From contig JAKLKE010000010.1 of NCBI GenBank assembly GCA_023150775.1, positions 1-47,675 of the forward strand: a stretch of 47,675 nucleotides of DNA, in the 5' to 3' direction. Under the pieces are notes generated by a model. The model ran no database searches. It saw nothing but the letters and a program-made list of their open reading frames with translations, and was not told the origin of the DNA. Shown here piece after piece: positions 7,895-15,802 of this stretch. Source of the DNA: Myxococcota bacterium. GTDB taxonomy: Bacteria; Myxococcota_A; UBA796; CAJQPC01. Position numbers and translations under genes: made by a program. How positions within the stretch are numbered: position 1 is the stretch's first letter; each line of letters begins with the position of its first letter.

Positions 7895-8728
7895 TCAGAG
7901 CCCGAGGCCAGGCAGCCAGCGGGCGAGCAGGGTGTCGGAGAAGAAGAGCACGATGATGCCCCCCACGGCCAGAAACGGCCCGAAGGGGAGCTGCGTGCGA
8001 AAGCCGCGGCCTTGGGTGATCATCAGGCCGATGCCGATGATCGAGCCGAAGATCGAGCCGATCATCACGACGGCGAGGGTGGGCCAAGGCCCCAAGAACG
8101 CGCCGATCATGCCCAAGAGCTTCACGTCGCCGTAGCCCATGCCGTCTTCACCGCGCAGGAGCTTGTAGGCGAGGAGGATGCTCAAGGGGGTGGCCGCGCC
8201 GATCACGGCGCCGACGACGGCCTCTCGCCAGCTCGGCCCGCCGTCAAAGCCCAAGGCGCCCAAGCCCACCGCCGCGAGCACCCCGAACGGCGCGGCGTAC
8301 ACCGAGAACTCGTCGGGGATGATGTAGTGGCGCAGGTCGATGTAGGTCGTCGCGACGAGCATCCCGATGAAGGCGAGGTACACCGACCACGCGGCGAAAT
8401 GACCGAGGGTCAGCTCCGCCGGGCTGGGCACGAGCTGCCGGAACAAGAGCAGCCCCAGGCAGCCCACGAGCAGCTCGGTCGCGGGGTAAAGCGGCGAGAT
8501 CGGCGCCTTACACGCCCGGCATTTGGCCCGAAGCAGCACCCAAGAGAGCACGGGCACGTTGTCGAACCAACGAATGCCCGCCCCGCAGGAGGGGCAGTGT
8601 GAGGGCGGGTACGCCACCGAGCGGTCTTCAGGCATCCGGGCGATGCAGACGTTCATGAAGCTGCCGACACACAGCGCCACGACAAAAGCCCAGCCCTGGG
8701 AGAAGAGGTGCGCCTGCTCCAAGGTCAC
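7895..8728 (-). CDS. pilD: Prepilin peptidase / N-methyltransferase
   Basis: 277-residue polytopic inner-membrane aspartic protease that cleaves and N-methylates type IV prepilins and type II secretion pseudopilins. N-terminal methyltransferase domain: a GSFMNVCIARMP segment and a zinc site of two CxxC pairs (CPSCG and CRACK). Peptidase domain: the two catalytic aspartates are in YIDLRHYIIPDE and in the GxGD motif GMGYGDVKLLG. About eight hydrophobic segments. The GTG start overlaps the upstream DegT stop as GTGA. It is the last gene of a five-gene operon; no pilin or pseudopilin genes are nearby. Confidence 0.95.
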   Translation of the reverse strand: MTLEQAHLFSQGWAFVVALCVGSFMNVCIARMPEDRSVAYPPSHCPSCGAGIRWFDNVPVLSWVLLRAKCRACKAPISPLYPATELLVGCLGLLLFRQLVPSPAELTLGHFAAWSVYLAFIGMLVATTYIDLRHYIIPDEFSVYAAPFGVLAAVGLGALGFDGGPSWREAVVGAVIGAATPLSILLAYKLLRGEDGMGYGDVKLLGMIGAFLGPWPTLAVVMIGSIFGSIIGIGLMITQGRGFRTQLPFGPFLAVGGIIVLFFSDTLLARWLPGLGL

Positions 8729-9786
8729 GCGGACTCCATCACGGCGGTGATCACCCGCGCCATGTCCTCGTGGTTTAGCCCCTCATGGGCAGGCAGCGCC
8801 AGGGCCCGGGCGCAGAAGGCCGCGGCGTTGGGGCAGGCCGAGCGGCCGTCGCCCCCAAAGACCGGCTGCTTGTCCATGGGCGTGGGGTAATACACCGCGC
8901 TGTCGATCCCGGCGCGGTGAAGCCCCGCCTGAGCCGCCGCGCGACGGCCCGGGGCGCAGAGCACGACGTACTGGTGAACCCCGTCGTCGGGGTGGCGGGG
9001 CAGGGGGGTGACCGGCCCGTCGCGGAAGGCGTCGTCGTACACCTCAGCGGCGGCGCGGCGGGCGGCGGCGCGGCGGGGGAGCTCGGGCAGGTGCCCCAGC
9101 AGCACGGCGGCCTGAACCGCGTCGAGGCGGCTGTTTCGCCCCCAGCGCTCATGCACATAGGGCGCGCTCATGCCGTGGCTGCCGATGGCGCGGGCCAAGG
9201 CGGCGATCTCGGGATCGTCGGTGAGCACCGCGCCGCCATCCCCGGCCACACCGATCGTCTTCGTCGGGTAGAGGCTCAGCGCTGAGGTCACCCCGCCCGG
9301 GGCGCCGTGGCCCCAGCCGAGGCACTGCGCGGCGTCGGTGACGACGATCCGGCGGCCCGGCGGCGCCGCAGCCTGCATCCCAAAGAGGTGCACGGGCACG
9401 ACGATCTCCACGTCCTCGGGCACCTGGTCCGGGTCGAGGAGCGGCCGGTCGGGCAGCACGTCCACGAAGACGGGCGTGGCCCCGATCATCTGCACGGACT
9501 CCGCCGTGGCGAAGAAGCTCAGCGCGGGCAGGGCCACCCGCTCCCCGGCCTTCACCCCGGCGGCCAAGAGCGCGATGGCCAAGGCGTCGGTGCCCGAGCC
9601 CACGCCGACGGCGTAGCGGCGGTGAAGCGCCTGGGCCAAGGCGCCCTCCGCCTCGTCCACCACGGTCCCGCCGATGTACCGGCCCGAGCGCAGCACGGCG
9701 AGCACCCGGGCCTCGACGTCCTCGGCCACGGCGGCGTGGCGCGCGGCGAGGTCCACCATCCGTATCCGCGCCGGGCCTTGGCTCAC
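8725..9786 (-). CDS. DegT/DnrJ/EryC1/StrS-family aminotransferase
   Basis: 353-residue PLP-dependent sugar aminotransferase-type protein (usual length 360-390). Motifs: GSGTDALAIALLAAGV (PLP phosphate contact), VVTDAAQCLG (Asp to the pyridine ring), and the Schiff-base Lys in SLYPTKTIGVAGDGG. The C-terminus contains VHQYVVL and YYPTPMDKQP, which match the family. Such enzymes transaminate NDP-keto sugars for cell-surface polysaccharides or antibiotics. The GTG start overlaps the permease stop as GTGA, and its stop overlaps the prepilin peptidase start, so it is tightly co-translated with unrelated functions. The substrate cannot be read from the sequence. Confidence 0.93.
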   Translation of the reverse strand: MSQGPARIRMVDLAARHAAVAEDVEARVLAVLRSGRYIGGTVVDEAEGALAQALHRRYAVGVGSGTDALAIALLAAGVKAGERVALPALSFFATAESVQMIGATPVFVDVLPDRPLLDPDQVPEDVEIVVPVHLFGMQAAAPPGRRIVVTDAAQCLGWGHGAPGGVTSALSLYPTKTIGVAGDGGAVLTDDPEIAALARAIGSHGMSAPYVHERWGRNSRLDAVQAAVLLGHLPELPRRAAARRAAAEVYDDAFRDGPVTPLPRHPDDGVHQYVVLCAPGRRAAAQAGLHRAGIDSAVYYPTPMDKQPVFGGDGRSACPNAAAFCARALALPAHEGLNHEDMARVITAVMESA

Positions 9787-10550
9787 TTAAAGTCCCGGCC
9801 GCTGAACACCCAGACCGCGAGGGTCAACACGGCGACGGTGTAGCCCAGGCCGTAGCCCGTCGCGCCGATGAGCTGCTCCGTGGGGATGGGCAGGTGGTGC
9901 ACGGCGAGGTCGTGCACGTTGAACACCGAGAGGTTCGGCAGGAACCAGTACAAGATCCCGGCGAATTGGCGGACCTGCTCACTCTCGGCCTGCAGCCCAA
10001 AACGCCAGATGTCATCGGCGAGGTGGCCGATGATGAAGACGGCGATGGAGAACGAGGCCGCGGTGATCGGCGCGCTGTACGACGAGAACAGGATCGCCCA
10101 GGCCGTGAGCAGGCCCAGCTCCACGGTCAACATCCACCAAGACGCATAGACCGAGGCCGCCGGAGGCCCCTGCTGGGCCAACATCAAGAGGATGTAGAGC
10201 CCGGCCATGAGCGCGATCATCGTGACGATCACCCCCATGAGCCCCAGGTATTTGCCCACGATGAACACCCAGCGGGCGATGGGCTTGGACACGATGGTGT
10301 AGACCGTCTTCTTCTCGATCTCCCTGAAGACGAGGCCGATGCCCAAGAAGATCGACATCACCGAGCCGAAGGCCCGGATCGCGCCCAGCGCCACGGAGCG
10401 CACGACCTTGTCTTGGTCACCGATGGTGATCTCCTCCATGACCAAGCTCGCGCACAGGACGAGCACGGCGAAGAAGACGATGGAGTACAGCACCCGATCC
10501 CGGATGTTCTCGCGGTAGGTGTTCGCCGCGATGGCCCAGAGCTGCATCAC
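9783..10550 (-). CDS. ABC-2 type transporter permease
   Basis: 255-residue inner-membrane permease with about six hydrophobic segments, of the NosY/ABC-2 type that pairs with one ATPase. The N-terminus (IAANTYRENIRDRVLYSIVF) and EKKTVYTIVSKPIARW after the second segment are typical of these permeases. GTG at 10550 overlaps the ATPase stop as GTGA, with an in-frame ATG right after it. Together with the upstream ATPase it would form a half-size exporter; the substrate is unknown. The NosFY type is also used for organic solutes or copper-related export, but no copper genes are nearby. Confidence 0.93.
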   Translation of the reverse strand: MMQLWAIAANTYRENIRDRVLYSIVFFAVLVLCASLVMEEITIGDQDKVVRSVALGAIRAFGSVMSIFLGIGLVFREIEKKTVYTIVSKPIARWVFIVGKYLGLMGVIVTMIALMAGLYILLMLAQQGPPAASVYASWWMLTVELGLLTAWAILFSSYSAPITAASFSIAVFIIGHLADDIWRFGLQAESEQVRQFAGILYWFLPNLSVFNVHDLAVHHLPIPTEQLIGATGYGLGYTVAVLTLAVWVFSGRDFK

Positions 10551-11518
10551 GCGAGCACCCCCAGGTGCTTCTGGTTGACCGGCGCGGCGCGCTGAACCTC
10601 GTCCAAGAGCACGCTCTCCAAGTGTTCGCGGGCGGGGGTGACCGAGAGGATCGAGGCCCCGGCGGCGCGTAGGGTGTCGATGGCGCGGTCAGCGTCGTCG
10701 GGGCCGACGCGCAGGATCACCGCGTCGCCGTCGCGGCGGATGAGCTCGCCGGGCAAGCTGAGGTCGTTGTTGGGGAGGCGTGTGGCGATGTCGATGTGTT
10801 TGACGCGGTCGCCGACGAGCTCCCGCACCGTGCCCAGGCCCCGCAGGCGCCCGCCGACGAGGATCGCCACGCGGTCGCAGATCAGCTCGACGTCGGCGAG
10901 GATGTGGGAGGAGAAGAACACCGTGCGGCCCCGGCGGCGCTCCTCAAAGATGAGGTCGCGGATGAGCAGGCGGCCCATGGGGTCAAGGCCGCTCATGGGC
11001 TCGTCGAGCACGAGCAGCTCGGGGTCGTTGATCAAGGCCTGGGCCACCCCGGCGCGCTGCAACATGCCCTTGGAGTAGGCCCGCAGGGGCACATCGGCGA
11101 AACGCTCCAGCTGCACCCGGGCGAGGAGCTCGTCGATACGCGCGGCCCGAACGGCCTTGGGCAGGCCGAAGAGTGAGCCATAGAAGTGTAAAAACTCCCG
11201 GGCGGTGAGGTGCTCGTAGAAGTACGGGCGCTCCGGCAAAAAGCCGACCCCCCGCTTGGACTCCGGGTCGCGGTGGTCTTTGCCCAGAAGCTCGGCTCTG
11301 CCGGAGGTGGCGGCTTGTAGGCCCATGAGGCACTTGATCGTCGTGGTCTTCCCGGCGCCGTTGGGGCCGATGAAGCCAAAGATCTCGCCCCGACGCACGT
11401 CGAGGCTGAGATCCTCAAGGCCGATGTAGGGGATCCTGAAGAAGCCGCTGCGATAGACCTTTCCTAAGCCTTCGCAGCGCAGCACGACCTCAGAGGGGGA
11501 TGACGACGCGGGGGACAC
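10547..11518 (-). CDS. ABC transporter ATP-binding protein (ABC-2 exporter)
   Basis: 323-residue ATPase. Walker A GPNGAGKTT, Q-loop region, signature AYSKGMLQR, Walker B LLVLDEP, then switch His in FFSSHIL. A C-terminal extension of about 90 residues after the nucleotide-binding core is common in this subfamily. The open frame reaches 11740, but the GTG at 11518 is preferred: GGAGG lies exactly 7 bases before it and the upstream SPASM gene stops at 11523. Longer forms would read through that gene in another frame. It pairs with the permease through a 4-base overlap. Confidence 0.93.
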   Translation of the reverse strand: MSPASSSPSEVVLRCEGLGKVYRSGFFRIPYIGLEDLSLDVRRGEIFGFIGPNGAGKTTTIKCLMGLQAATSGRAELLGKDHRDPESKRGVGFLPERPYFYEHLTAREFLHFYGSLFGLPKAVRAARIDELLARVQLERFADVPLRAYSKGMLQRAGVAQALINDPELLVLDEPMSGLDPMGRLLIRDLIFEERRRGRTVFFSSHILADVELICDRVAILVGGRLRGLGTVRELVGDRVKHIDIATRLPNNDLSLPGELIRRDGDAVILRVGPDDADRAIDTLRAAGASILSVTPAREHLESVLLDEVQRAAPVNQKHLGVLA

Positions 11519-11522
11519 TGCT

Positions 11523-11876
11523 TTACCTCCCTTCATTGGGCTCCGTTGGCGGGGCGGCGGCACGACGCGCGCGCCAGCGGGCGGTGAGCGCCGGGTCGTT
11601 CTGGGCCTTGAGCCAAGACTCAACGTCAGCGTCGGGCACGGCCCCGGCGGAGCGCCAGTTGCAGCGCGTACACAAGGGGCCGCTCGCCTCGAAGCGGCCC
11701 TCCACATGCGCCCGACGCCAGGACTGCATGAGCGGCCCACGCCAGAGCGCCGCGAGCGGCGTCTCGACGAGGTTGCCGATGCGGTTCTCTAAGTGTTCGT
11801 CGAGACAGCAGGTGGTGACGCTGCCGTCGACGTGCACCATCGGGGTGCTCCACAGTCCAGCGCATGGGGGTCGCAT
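11523..11876 (-). CDS. Stand-alone SPASM-domain protein (radical SAM core absent)
   Basis: 117-residue protein that looks like only the C-terminal SPASM (auxiliary iron-sulfur) domain of a radical SAM enzyme. PCAGLWSTPMVHVDGSVTTCC, with its Cys spacing, then DEHLENRIGNL, WRGPLMQSWRRAHVEG and CTRCNW match the iron-sulfur ligand pattern C..CC...CxxC. No radical SAM core (CxxxCxxC) lies upstream: only 81 bases separate it from the divergent uppP. It may be a remnant or a small partner protein. First gene of the operon with the ABC exporter, aminotransferase and prepilin peptidase; the stop is 4 bases before the ATPase GTG. No ribosome-binding site is seen; a TATCAT hexamer ends 6 bases before the ATG, which could mean a leaderless transcript. 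Confidence 0.7.
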   Translation of the reverse strand: MRPPCAGLWSTPMVHVDGSVTTCCLDEHLENRIGNLVETPLAALWRGPLMQSWRRAHVEGRFEASGPLCTRCNWRSAGAVPDADVESWLKAQNDPALTARWRARRAAAPPTEPNEGR

Positions 11877-11957
11877 AGGTGAATGATAGCACCCGCGGGG
11901 TTATGAGGCGGGGCCTCACGTCTTGAGCGGGCGTCGATGTGAGCCCAGGAGCGGTTG

Positions 11958-12740
11958 ATGTTCGAAGCGTTCATCCTCGGCGTGATTCAGGGTCTCACCG
12001 AGTTTTTGCCGGTGTCGAGCTCCGGGCACCTGCTCCTCTTCCAGCAGTGGCTCACCATCCCCGGCGACCCCCTGCTCTTTGACCTCGCGGTGCACCTCGC
12101 GACGCTCATGCCGGTCCTGTGGGTCTACCGCGAAGATCTGCTGGGCATCGTCCGCGCGCCGTTCCAAGAGCGTGGGGCCCTCGCCGAGCGCCCGTCCACA
12201 CGCCTCGCGCTCCTCGTCGGCGCGGCGACGGTGCCCACGGGCCTCATCGGCCTCACCTTCAAAGACACCTTCGAGGCGATGTTTCACGAGCCGAGCACGC
12301 TCGTGATCACCTTCACCCTCACCGGTGTCTTGCTGTTCATCTCCGGTCGGGTGCCCCAGAAGGGCATCACGCTCGACCAGATGACCTTTCAGCACGCGCT
12401 GATCATCGGCTTCGCCCAGGGCCTCGCGATCACCCCGGGCATCTCTCGGGCGGGCACGACCATCGCCGTGGCGCTGCTGCTCGGCCTCGATCGGGAGCTC
12501 GCCGCGCGCTTCTCGTTCTTGTTGGCGATCCCCGCGATCTTGGGCGCCTTCGTGCTCACGGCCAAAGATGTGGATCCCTCCCACATCGAAGGCGACATCT
12601 TGCTCATCGGCGGCGTCGGCGCCCTCGTCGCGGGCTACTTCGCCCTCACTCTGCTCGTGAAGCTCGTGAAGCGGGGCGACTTCTCCCGCTTCTGCTACTA
12701 CGTCTGGTTCATGGCCATCGTCGCCGCGCTCTCCACTTGA
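11958..12740 (+). CDS. uppP: Undecaprenyl-diphosphatase UppP/BacA
   Basis: 260-residue inner-membrane enzyme that dephosphorylates undecaprenyl diphosphate, recycling the carrier for peptidoglycan and other surface polymers; it also gives bacitracin tolerance. Family motifs: GVIQGLTEFLPVSSSGHL near the N-terminus and GFAQGLAITPGISRAGTT in the middle, carrying the catalytic Glu and the PGxSRxG box. About eight hydrophobic segments. ATG 11958 is preferred over the TTG at 11955 because AGGAG lies 6 bases before it. It stands alone, divergent from the SPASM operon, with tRNA-Trp 37 bases downstream. Confidence 0.97.
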   Translation: MFEAFILGVIQGLTEFLPVSSSGHLLLFQQWLTIPGDPLLFDLAVHLATLMPVLWVYREDLLGIVRAPFQERGALAERPSTRLALLVGAATVPTGLIGLTFKDTFEAMFHEPSTLVITFTLTGVLLFISGRVPQKGITLDQMTFQHALIIGFAQGLAITPGISRAGTTIAVALLLGLDRELAARFSFLLAIPAILGAFVLTAKDVDPSHIEGDILLIGGVGALVAGYFALTLLVKLVKRGDFSRFCYYVWFMAIVAALST

Positions 12741-12777
12741 CCACCTCACGTCGAGCGGATAGGGCAAAGCACGCTGT

Positions 12778-12850
12778 AGGGGTATAGCTCAGTCGGTAGA
12801 GCAGCCGGTTCCAAACCGGCAGGTCCCGGGTTCAAGTCCTGGTGCCCCTG
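12778..12850 (+). tRNA. trnW: tRNA-Trp (CCA)
   Basis: 73 nt. The acceptor stem AGGGGTA pairs with TGCCCCT and the discriminator is G. The anticodon stem GCCGG/CCGGC encloses loop TTCCAAA, giving anticodon CCA. The T arm has GTTCAAG. The 3' CCA is not encoded. A terminator-like hairpin follows 6 bases later. Confidence 0.97.
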
Positions 12851-12856
12851 TTCTTA

Positions 12857-12891
12857 AACGCCGCTCGTCCTTCATGGATGAGCGGCGTTTT
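12857..12891 (+). terminator. Rho-independent terminator after tRNA-Trp
   Basis: The stem AACGCCGCTC pairs with GAGCGGCGTT around a short loop containing TTCAT, followed by TTTT. It lies right after the tRNA and before the MFS gene. It also argues against the ATG at 12874, which lies within it, being the MFS start. Confidence 0.85.
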
Positions 12892-12936
12892 CGCTCTGCG
12901 TGCCGCTGTTCCATGGCCCAGCGCGCCAAGAGGGTG

Positions 12937-14160
12937 ATGGTGGAGCCGAACGCGCCTTGGGAGATCCCCGCTTTTCGCCGCTGGCTCCAGCTCCGGGTCT
13001 TCGGGGCCATGGCCGCGCAGATCCAGTTCACGGCGATCGGCTGGTGGGTCTACGAGGTCACCGGCGACCCCCTCGATCTCGCCTGGGTGGGCCTCGCCCA
13101 GTTTTTGCCCGTGCTGACCCTGTCGCTGCTCGGGGGCCAGCTCGCCGATCGTTACGATCGCCGCCTGGTGCTGGGCCTCGCCTGGCTCACCCAGTCCGTG
13201 TGCGCCGTCGGCTTCGCCACGCTCTCGGCCCAGGGCTACGCCGAGACGCCGCTGTTGTTCGCCTTGTGCTTCATGATGGGCACCGGCCGGGCCTTGGGGA
13301 ACCCCTCCGGCCAGGCCATCGCCGCGACCTTGGTGCCCCCGGCGCTGTTAAGCCGGGCGGTGGCGGCGTCTACGGCGGTGTTTCAGGCGAGCACGCTCAT
13401 CGGGCCGTCCTTGTGTGGTGGGCTCATCGCCTGGACCGGCGGGGCCACGGCGGCGTTCGTTCTGGCGGCGATCTTCCCGGTGATCTCGTCGCTCGGCGTG
13501 GCGACCTTGCCCCTGCAGCGCAGCGCCCCGCGCTCGATCACCGTCGAGGCCCTGATGGAGGGCCTACGTTTTGCTTGGGACAGCCGGATGCTCTTCGCCT
13601 GCATCAGCCTCGACCTCTTCGCCGTGCTCTTGGGCGGGGCGACGGCGCTTCTGCCCGTGGTCGCCGCGGACGTGCTGAAGGTGGGCGCGGAGGGCTACGG
13701 GATCTTGCGCGCGGCCCCTGCGGTGGGCGCGGGGGTGGTGGCTTTGGGCCTCGCGTGGCGGCCGATGGAGCGCCATGTCGGCCCCCGGATGCTGCTCTCC
13801 GTGGCGGGCTTCGGCGCGGCGACGGTGGTGTTTGGGCTCAGCACGAGCTTTCCGCTCTCCCTCGCGGCGCTGGTCTGCCTCGGCGCCTGCGACATGGTGA
13901 GCGTGGTCATCCGGCAGACGCTCGTGCAGCTTCACACCCCGGACGAGATGCGGGGGCGGATCAGCGCGGTGAACCTCGTGTTCATCGGCGCCTCCAACGA
14001 GCTCGGCGAGTTTGAGTCCGGGCTCACCGCGCGGCTCTGGGGGGTGGTGCGCGCCGTGGTGTTCGGCGGCGTCGGCACCTTGGTGATCACCGGTCTCTGG
14101 GCGCTGATCTTCCCCGAGCTGCGCCACACCGACCGCGTGACCGACCACCGGCGGAACTAA
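12937..14160 (+). CDS. MFS transporter, EntS/MFS_3-like exporter
   Basis: About 407-residue major facilitator with roughly 12 membrane segments. It resembles the EntS-type family: N-terminal IPAFRRWLQLRVFGAMAAQIQ, then GGQLADRYDRR after the second segment and FMMGTGRALGNPSGQ. The C-terminal half carries MRGRISAVNLVFIGASNELGEFESG, a strong EntS-like signature. Substrate unknown; relatives export siderophores or drugs. The open frame begins at 12874, inside a terminator, so a later start is preferred; ATG 12937 or GTG 12940 (GAGGG in front) fit best and ATG 12913 is also possible. It is probably transcribed from its own promoter. The sigma-54 gene downstream is separate. Confidence 0.88.
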   Translation: MVEPNAPWEIPAFRRWLQLRVFGAMAAQIQFTAIGWWVYEVTGDPLDLAWVGLAQFLPVLTLSLLGGQLADRYDRRLVLGLAWLTQSVCAVGFATLSAQGYAETPLLFALCFMMGTGRALGNPSGQAIAATLVPPALLSRAVAASTAVFQASTLIGPSLCGGLIAWTGGATAAFVLAAIFPVISSLGVATLPLQRSAPRSITVEALMEGLRFAWDSRMLFACISLDLFAVLLGGATALLPVVAADVLKVGAEGYGILRAAPAVGAGVVALGLAWRPMERHVGPRMLLSVAGFGAATVVFGLSTSFPLSLAALVCLGACDMVSVVIRQTLVQLHTPDEMRGRISAVNLVFIGASNELGEFESGLTARLWGVVRAVVFGGVGTLVITGLWALIFPELRHTDRVTDHRRN

Positions 14161-14228
14161 ACCCCGGGCCTGTCAGCCAGAACGAGGGGAGATCGTGCCG
14201 TTTGAGGCCATCCAGGGGGATGGGCCGC

Positions 14229-14244
14229 TGGCACAGGGCTTGCG
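14229..14244 (+). promoter_or_regulatory. Sigma-54 (RpoN) promoter
   Basis: TGGCAC, 5 bases, TTGCG: matches the -24/-12 consensus TGGCAC-N5-TTGC(A/T) in all positions except the last. The GG and GC elements are correctly spaced. The predicted transcription start is near 14255 and the first ATG of the next gene is at 14274, so the leader is about 20 bases. A bound enhancer-binding protein would be needed; none is encoded in the window. Confidence 0.8.
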
Positions 14245-14273
14245 ATGGGGGCGCCGTCCCCAGGAACCTGCCC

Positions 14274-14843
14274 ATGAACCTCATCGACACCGACGTCTTC
14301 CCCGACCGTGACGTCGAGGCCCTCACCGACGACGCCTTACGTTTCACCCGCTCCCCCCTCGCGGATCCTCGGGCCTCGGTGATCATCGAGGGCTCCTTGG
14401 CGGCCTTGCGTGGGGCCTGTCGCCAGGCCAACCGCCAGCTTCGTGAGGCCGAGCGCCGCCACGAGCAGGCCAACGACACGATGATCCTCGCCGAGGACAC
14501 CCTGAGTCGCCTCATCTCTCTGCTCAACGACGGGCCCCGGCCCCCTCGGGAGGCCCTCGACGACGACCTCACCGTGGCCCGTCGCCTGCACCAGACCCTG
14601 GCGCGGCGCGGCGAAGAGGAGCGCTGCCGGGCGCTGCGCGCGGCCATCGAGGAGGTGACGACCACCCGCCTCGACGAGTCCGACGCCCACTACCGGCACC
14701 TCGCCGCGCAGCTCGCCCGGGCCGAGCGCCGCCGCCAGCTCGAACACCGTGTGCGCCGCGTCGAGCGTGGCCTCACCCGCGCCTTCGGGGTCGGTGAGGC
14801 CCGCCGAGCCCTGCGCCTGCCGCCTCCGCCCGATGAGGCCTGA
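14274..14843 (+). CDS. Hypothetical coiled-coil protein under a sigma-54 promoter
   Basis: 189 residues, unrecognised family. The ATG at 14274 has AGGA 8 bases before it; a longer frame from 14202 would start upstream of the sigma-54 promoter. The protein has no signal peptide or membrane segment. It is rich in Arg, Glu, Ala and Leu with a strong heptad pattern from about 40 to 175 (ANRQLREAERRHEQAND; HYRHLAAQLARAERRRQ), so it is probably a cytoplasmic helical coiled coil. The C-terminus ends in a proline stretch (LPPPPDEA). Because its promoter is RpoN-dependent, it is expected to respond to a specific regulator or to stress/development. Confidence 0.7.
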   Translation: MNLIDTDVFPDRDVEALTDDALRFTRSPLADPRASVIIEGSLAALRGACRQANRQLREAERRHEQANDTMILAEDTLSRLISLLNDGPRPPREALDDDLTVARRLHQTLARRGEEERCRALRAAIEEVTTTRLDESDAHYRHLAAQLARAERRRQLEHRVRRVERGLTRAFGVGEARRALRLPPPPDEA

Positions 14844-14871
14844 GCCTCCCGAGGCCCCTGGCGCCCAGGGC

Positions 14872-14900
14872 TTGGGCTTGGCCGCCAGATACGATAGGAT
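14872..14900 (+). promoter_or_regulatory. Candidate sigma-70 promoter for the lipoprotein gene
   Basis: TTGGGC at 14872-14877, 17 bases, TAGGAT at 14895-14900. The distance to the ATG at 14951 gives a leader of about 44 bases. Both hexamers are partial matches. Confidence 0.45.
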
Positions 14901-14950
14901 ACGGACACTCCTCGCCGTTGTGCCCCAACCCCGTTGTGTGAAGGTGCTGC

Positions 14951-15769
14951 ATGGGATCTCGCGCGCTGCTGATCCTCTCCCTCGCCCTCTTCGTGGCCTG
15001 CAGCGGTGGATCCCGCGACAAGGCCCCTGAAGAGGCCGCCAAGCCAAGTCCTTCGGAGCAAGACGCCATGATGCCTCCCCCCGCCTTCCCGCCGCTTCCC
15101 GGCTGGCTCGCCTTCACCGTACAAGCGCGGGACACGCGCCAGAACCCTTGGACGCCCGTCCACCCCAACGCCAAGATCGTCGTCTTCAACCCCGCGGGCT
15201 GGGACGAGCTGAACGAGAACACCCCCTTCACCGCGCTCTCCGCCCAGGGCGCGCTGCGGGTCATCTACTCCGAGCTCTCCTACATCCCCTTCGGCTGCGA
15301 CGACAACCCCACGCAGATGGTCGCCTTCCAAGGCGGCTACGACTTTGCTGAGGAGGCCATCTGGCTGCTCCCAGAAGGCCGCGAAGGGGGCAAGAGCCTC
15401 GGCGTCACCGCCGGCGCCGCCACCGAGGATCGCCGCGAGTGGAAGGCCGGCGACTTCACGATCATCGCCGAGCGCACCGGGCCCAGACAAGGCAACCTGC
15501 GCATCGCCCGCCAAGGCCAAGACGTCTACAACCAGCCCTTCGAGAAGCAGCTCATCGACGGCGCCGACGACTCGCCGATCAACCTCTCCGCCGACTACGA
15601 GGTGGGCCTGCCCGTGCCCATCGCCGCCTTCTCCTTGGCCGAAGGGATGCCGCCGGTGCTCGTGCTCAAGACCGCCGGCTACGAAGGTGTCGGCTTCTCG
15701 GTGTTCACCACCGACGGCTCGCGGGGCGTCATGGTCGGTGAGCAGAGCCTCTACCTCTGCGCCTTCTGA
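14951..15769 (+). CDS. Predicted lipoprotein of unknown function
   Basis: 272 residues; GAAGGTG lies 5 bases before the ATG. A signal peptide with lipobox FVAC (Cys17) is followed by a Gly/Pro/Glu-rich tether (about 18-45), then a domain of about 220 residues of likely beta structure (IPFGCDD, YEGVGFSVFTTDGSRG). There are two Cys in the mature domain. I recognise no family. The polar residue after the lipobox suggests outer-membrane sorting, but the rule is not established in this group. It ends convergently with the Wzm-like permease gene; the 33 bases between hold no clear terminator. Confidence 0.8.
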   Translation: MGSRALLILSLALFVACSGGSRDKAPEEAAKPSPSEQDAMMPPPAFPPLPGWLAFTVQARDTRQNPWTPVHPNAKIVVFNPAGWDELNENTPFTALSAQGALRVIYSELSYIPFGCDDNPTQMVAFQGGYDFAEEAIWLLPEGREGGKSLGVTAGAATEDRREWKAGDFTIIAERTGPRQGNLRIARQGQDVYNQPFEKQLIDGADDSPINLSADYEVGLPVPIAAFSLAEGMPPVLVLKTAGYEGVGFSVFTTDGSRGVMVGEQSLYLCAF

Positions 15770-15802
15770 GCCCCCTCGCCGCGCCGCCCGCGGGCCTCCC
15801 GC

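Noticed and set aside
12874-12936. MFS start at ATG 12874
   Set aside because: The codon lies inside the terminator hairpin after tRNA-Trp, and has no ribosome-binding site.
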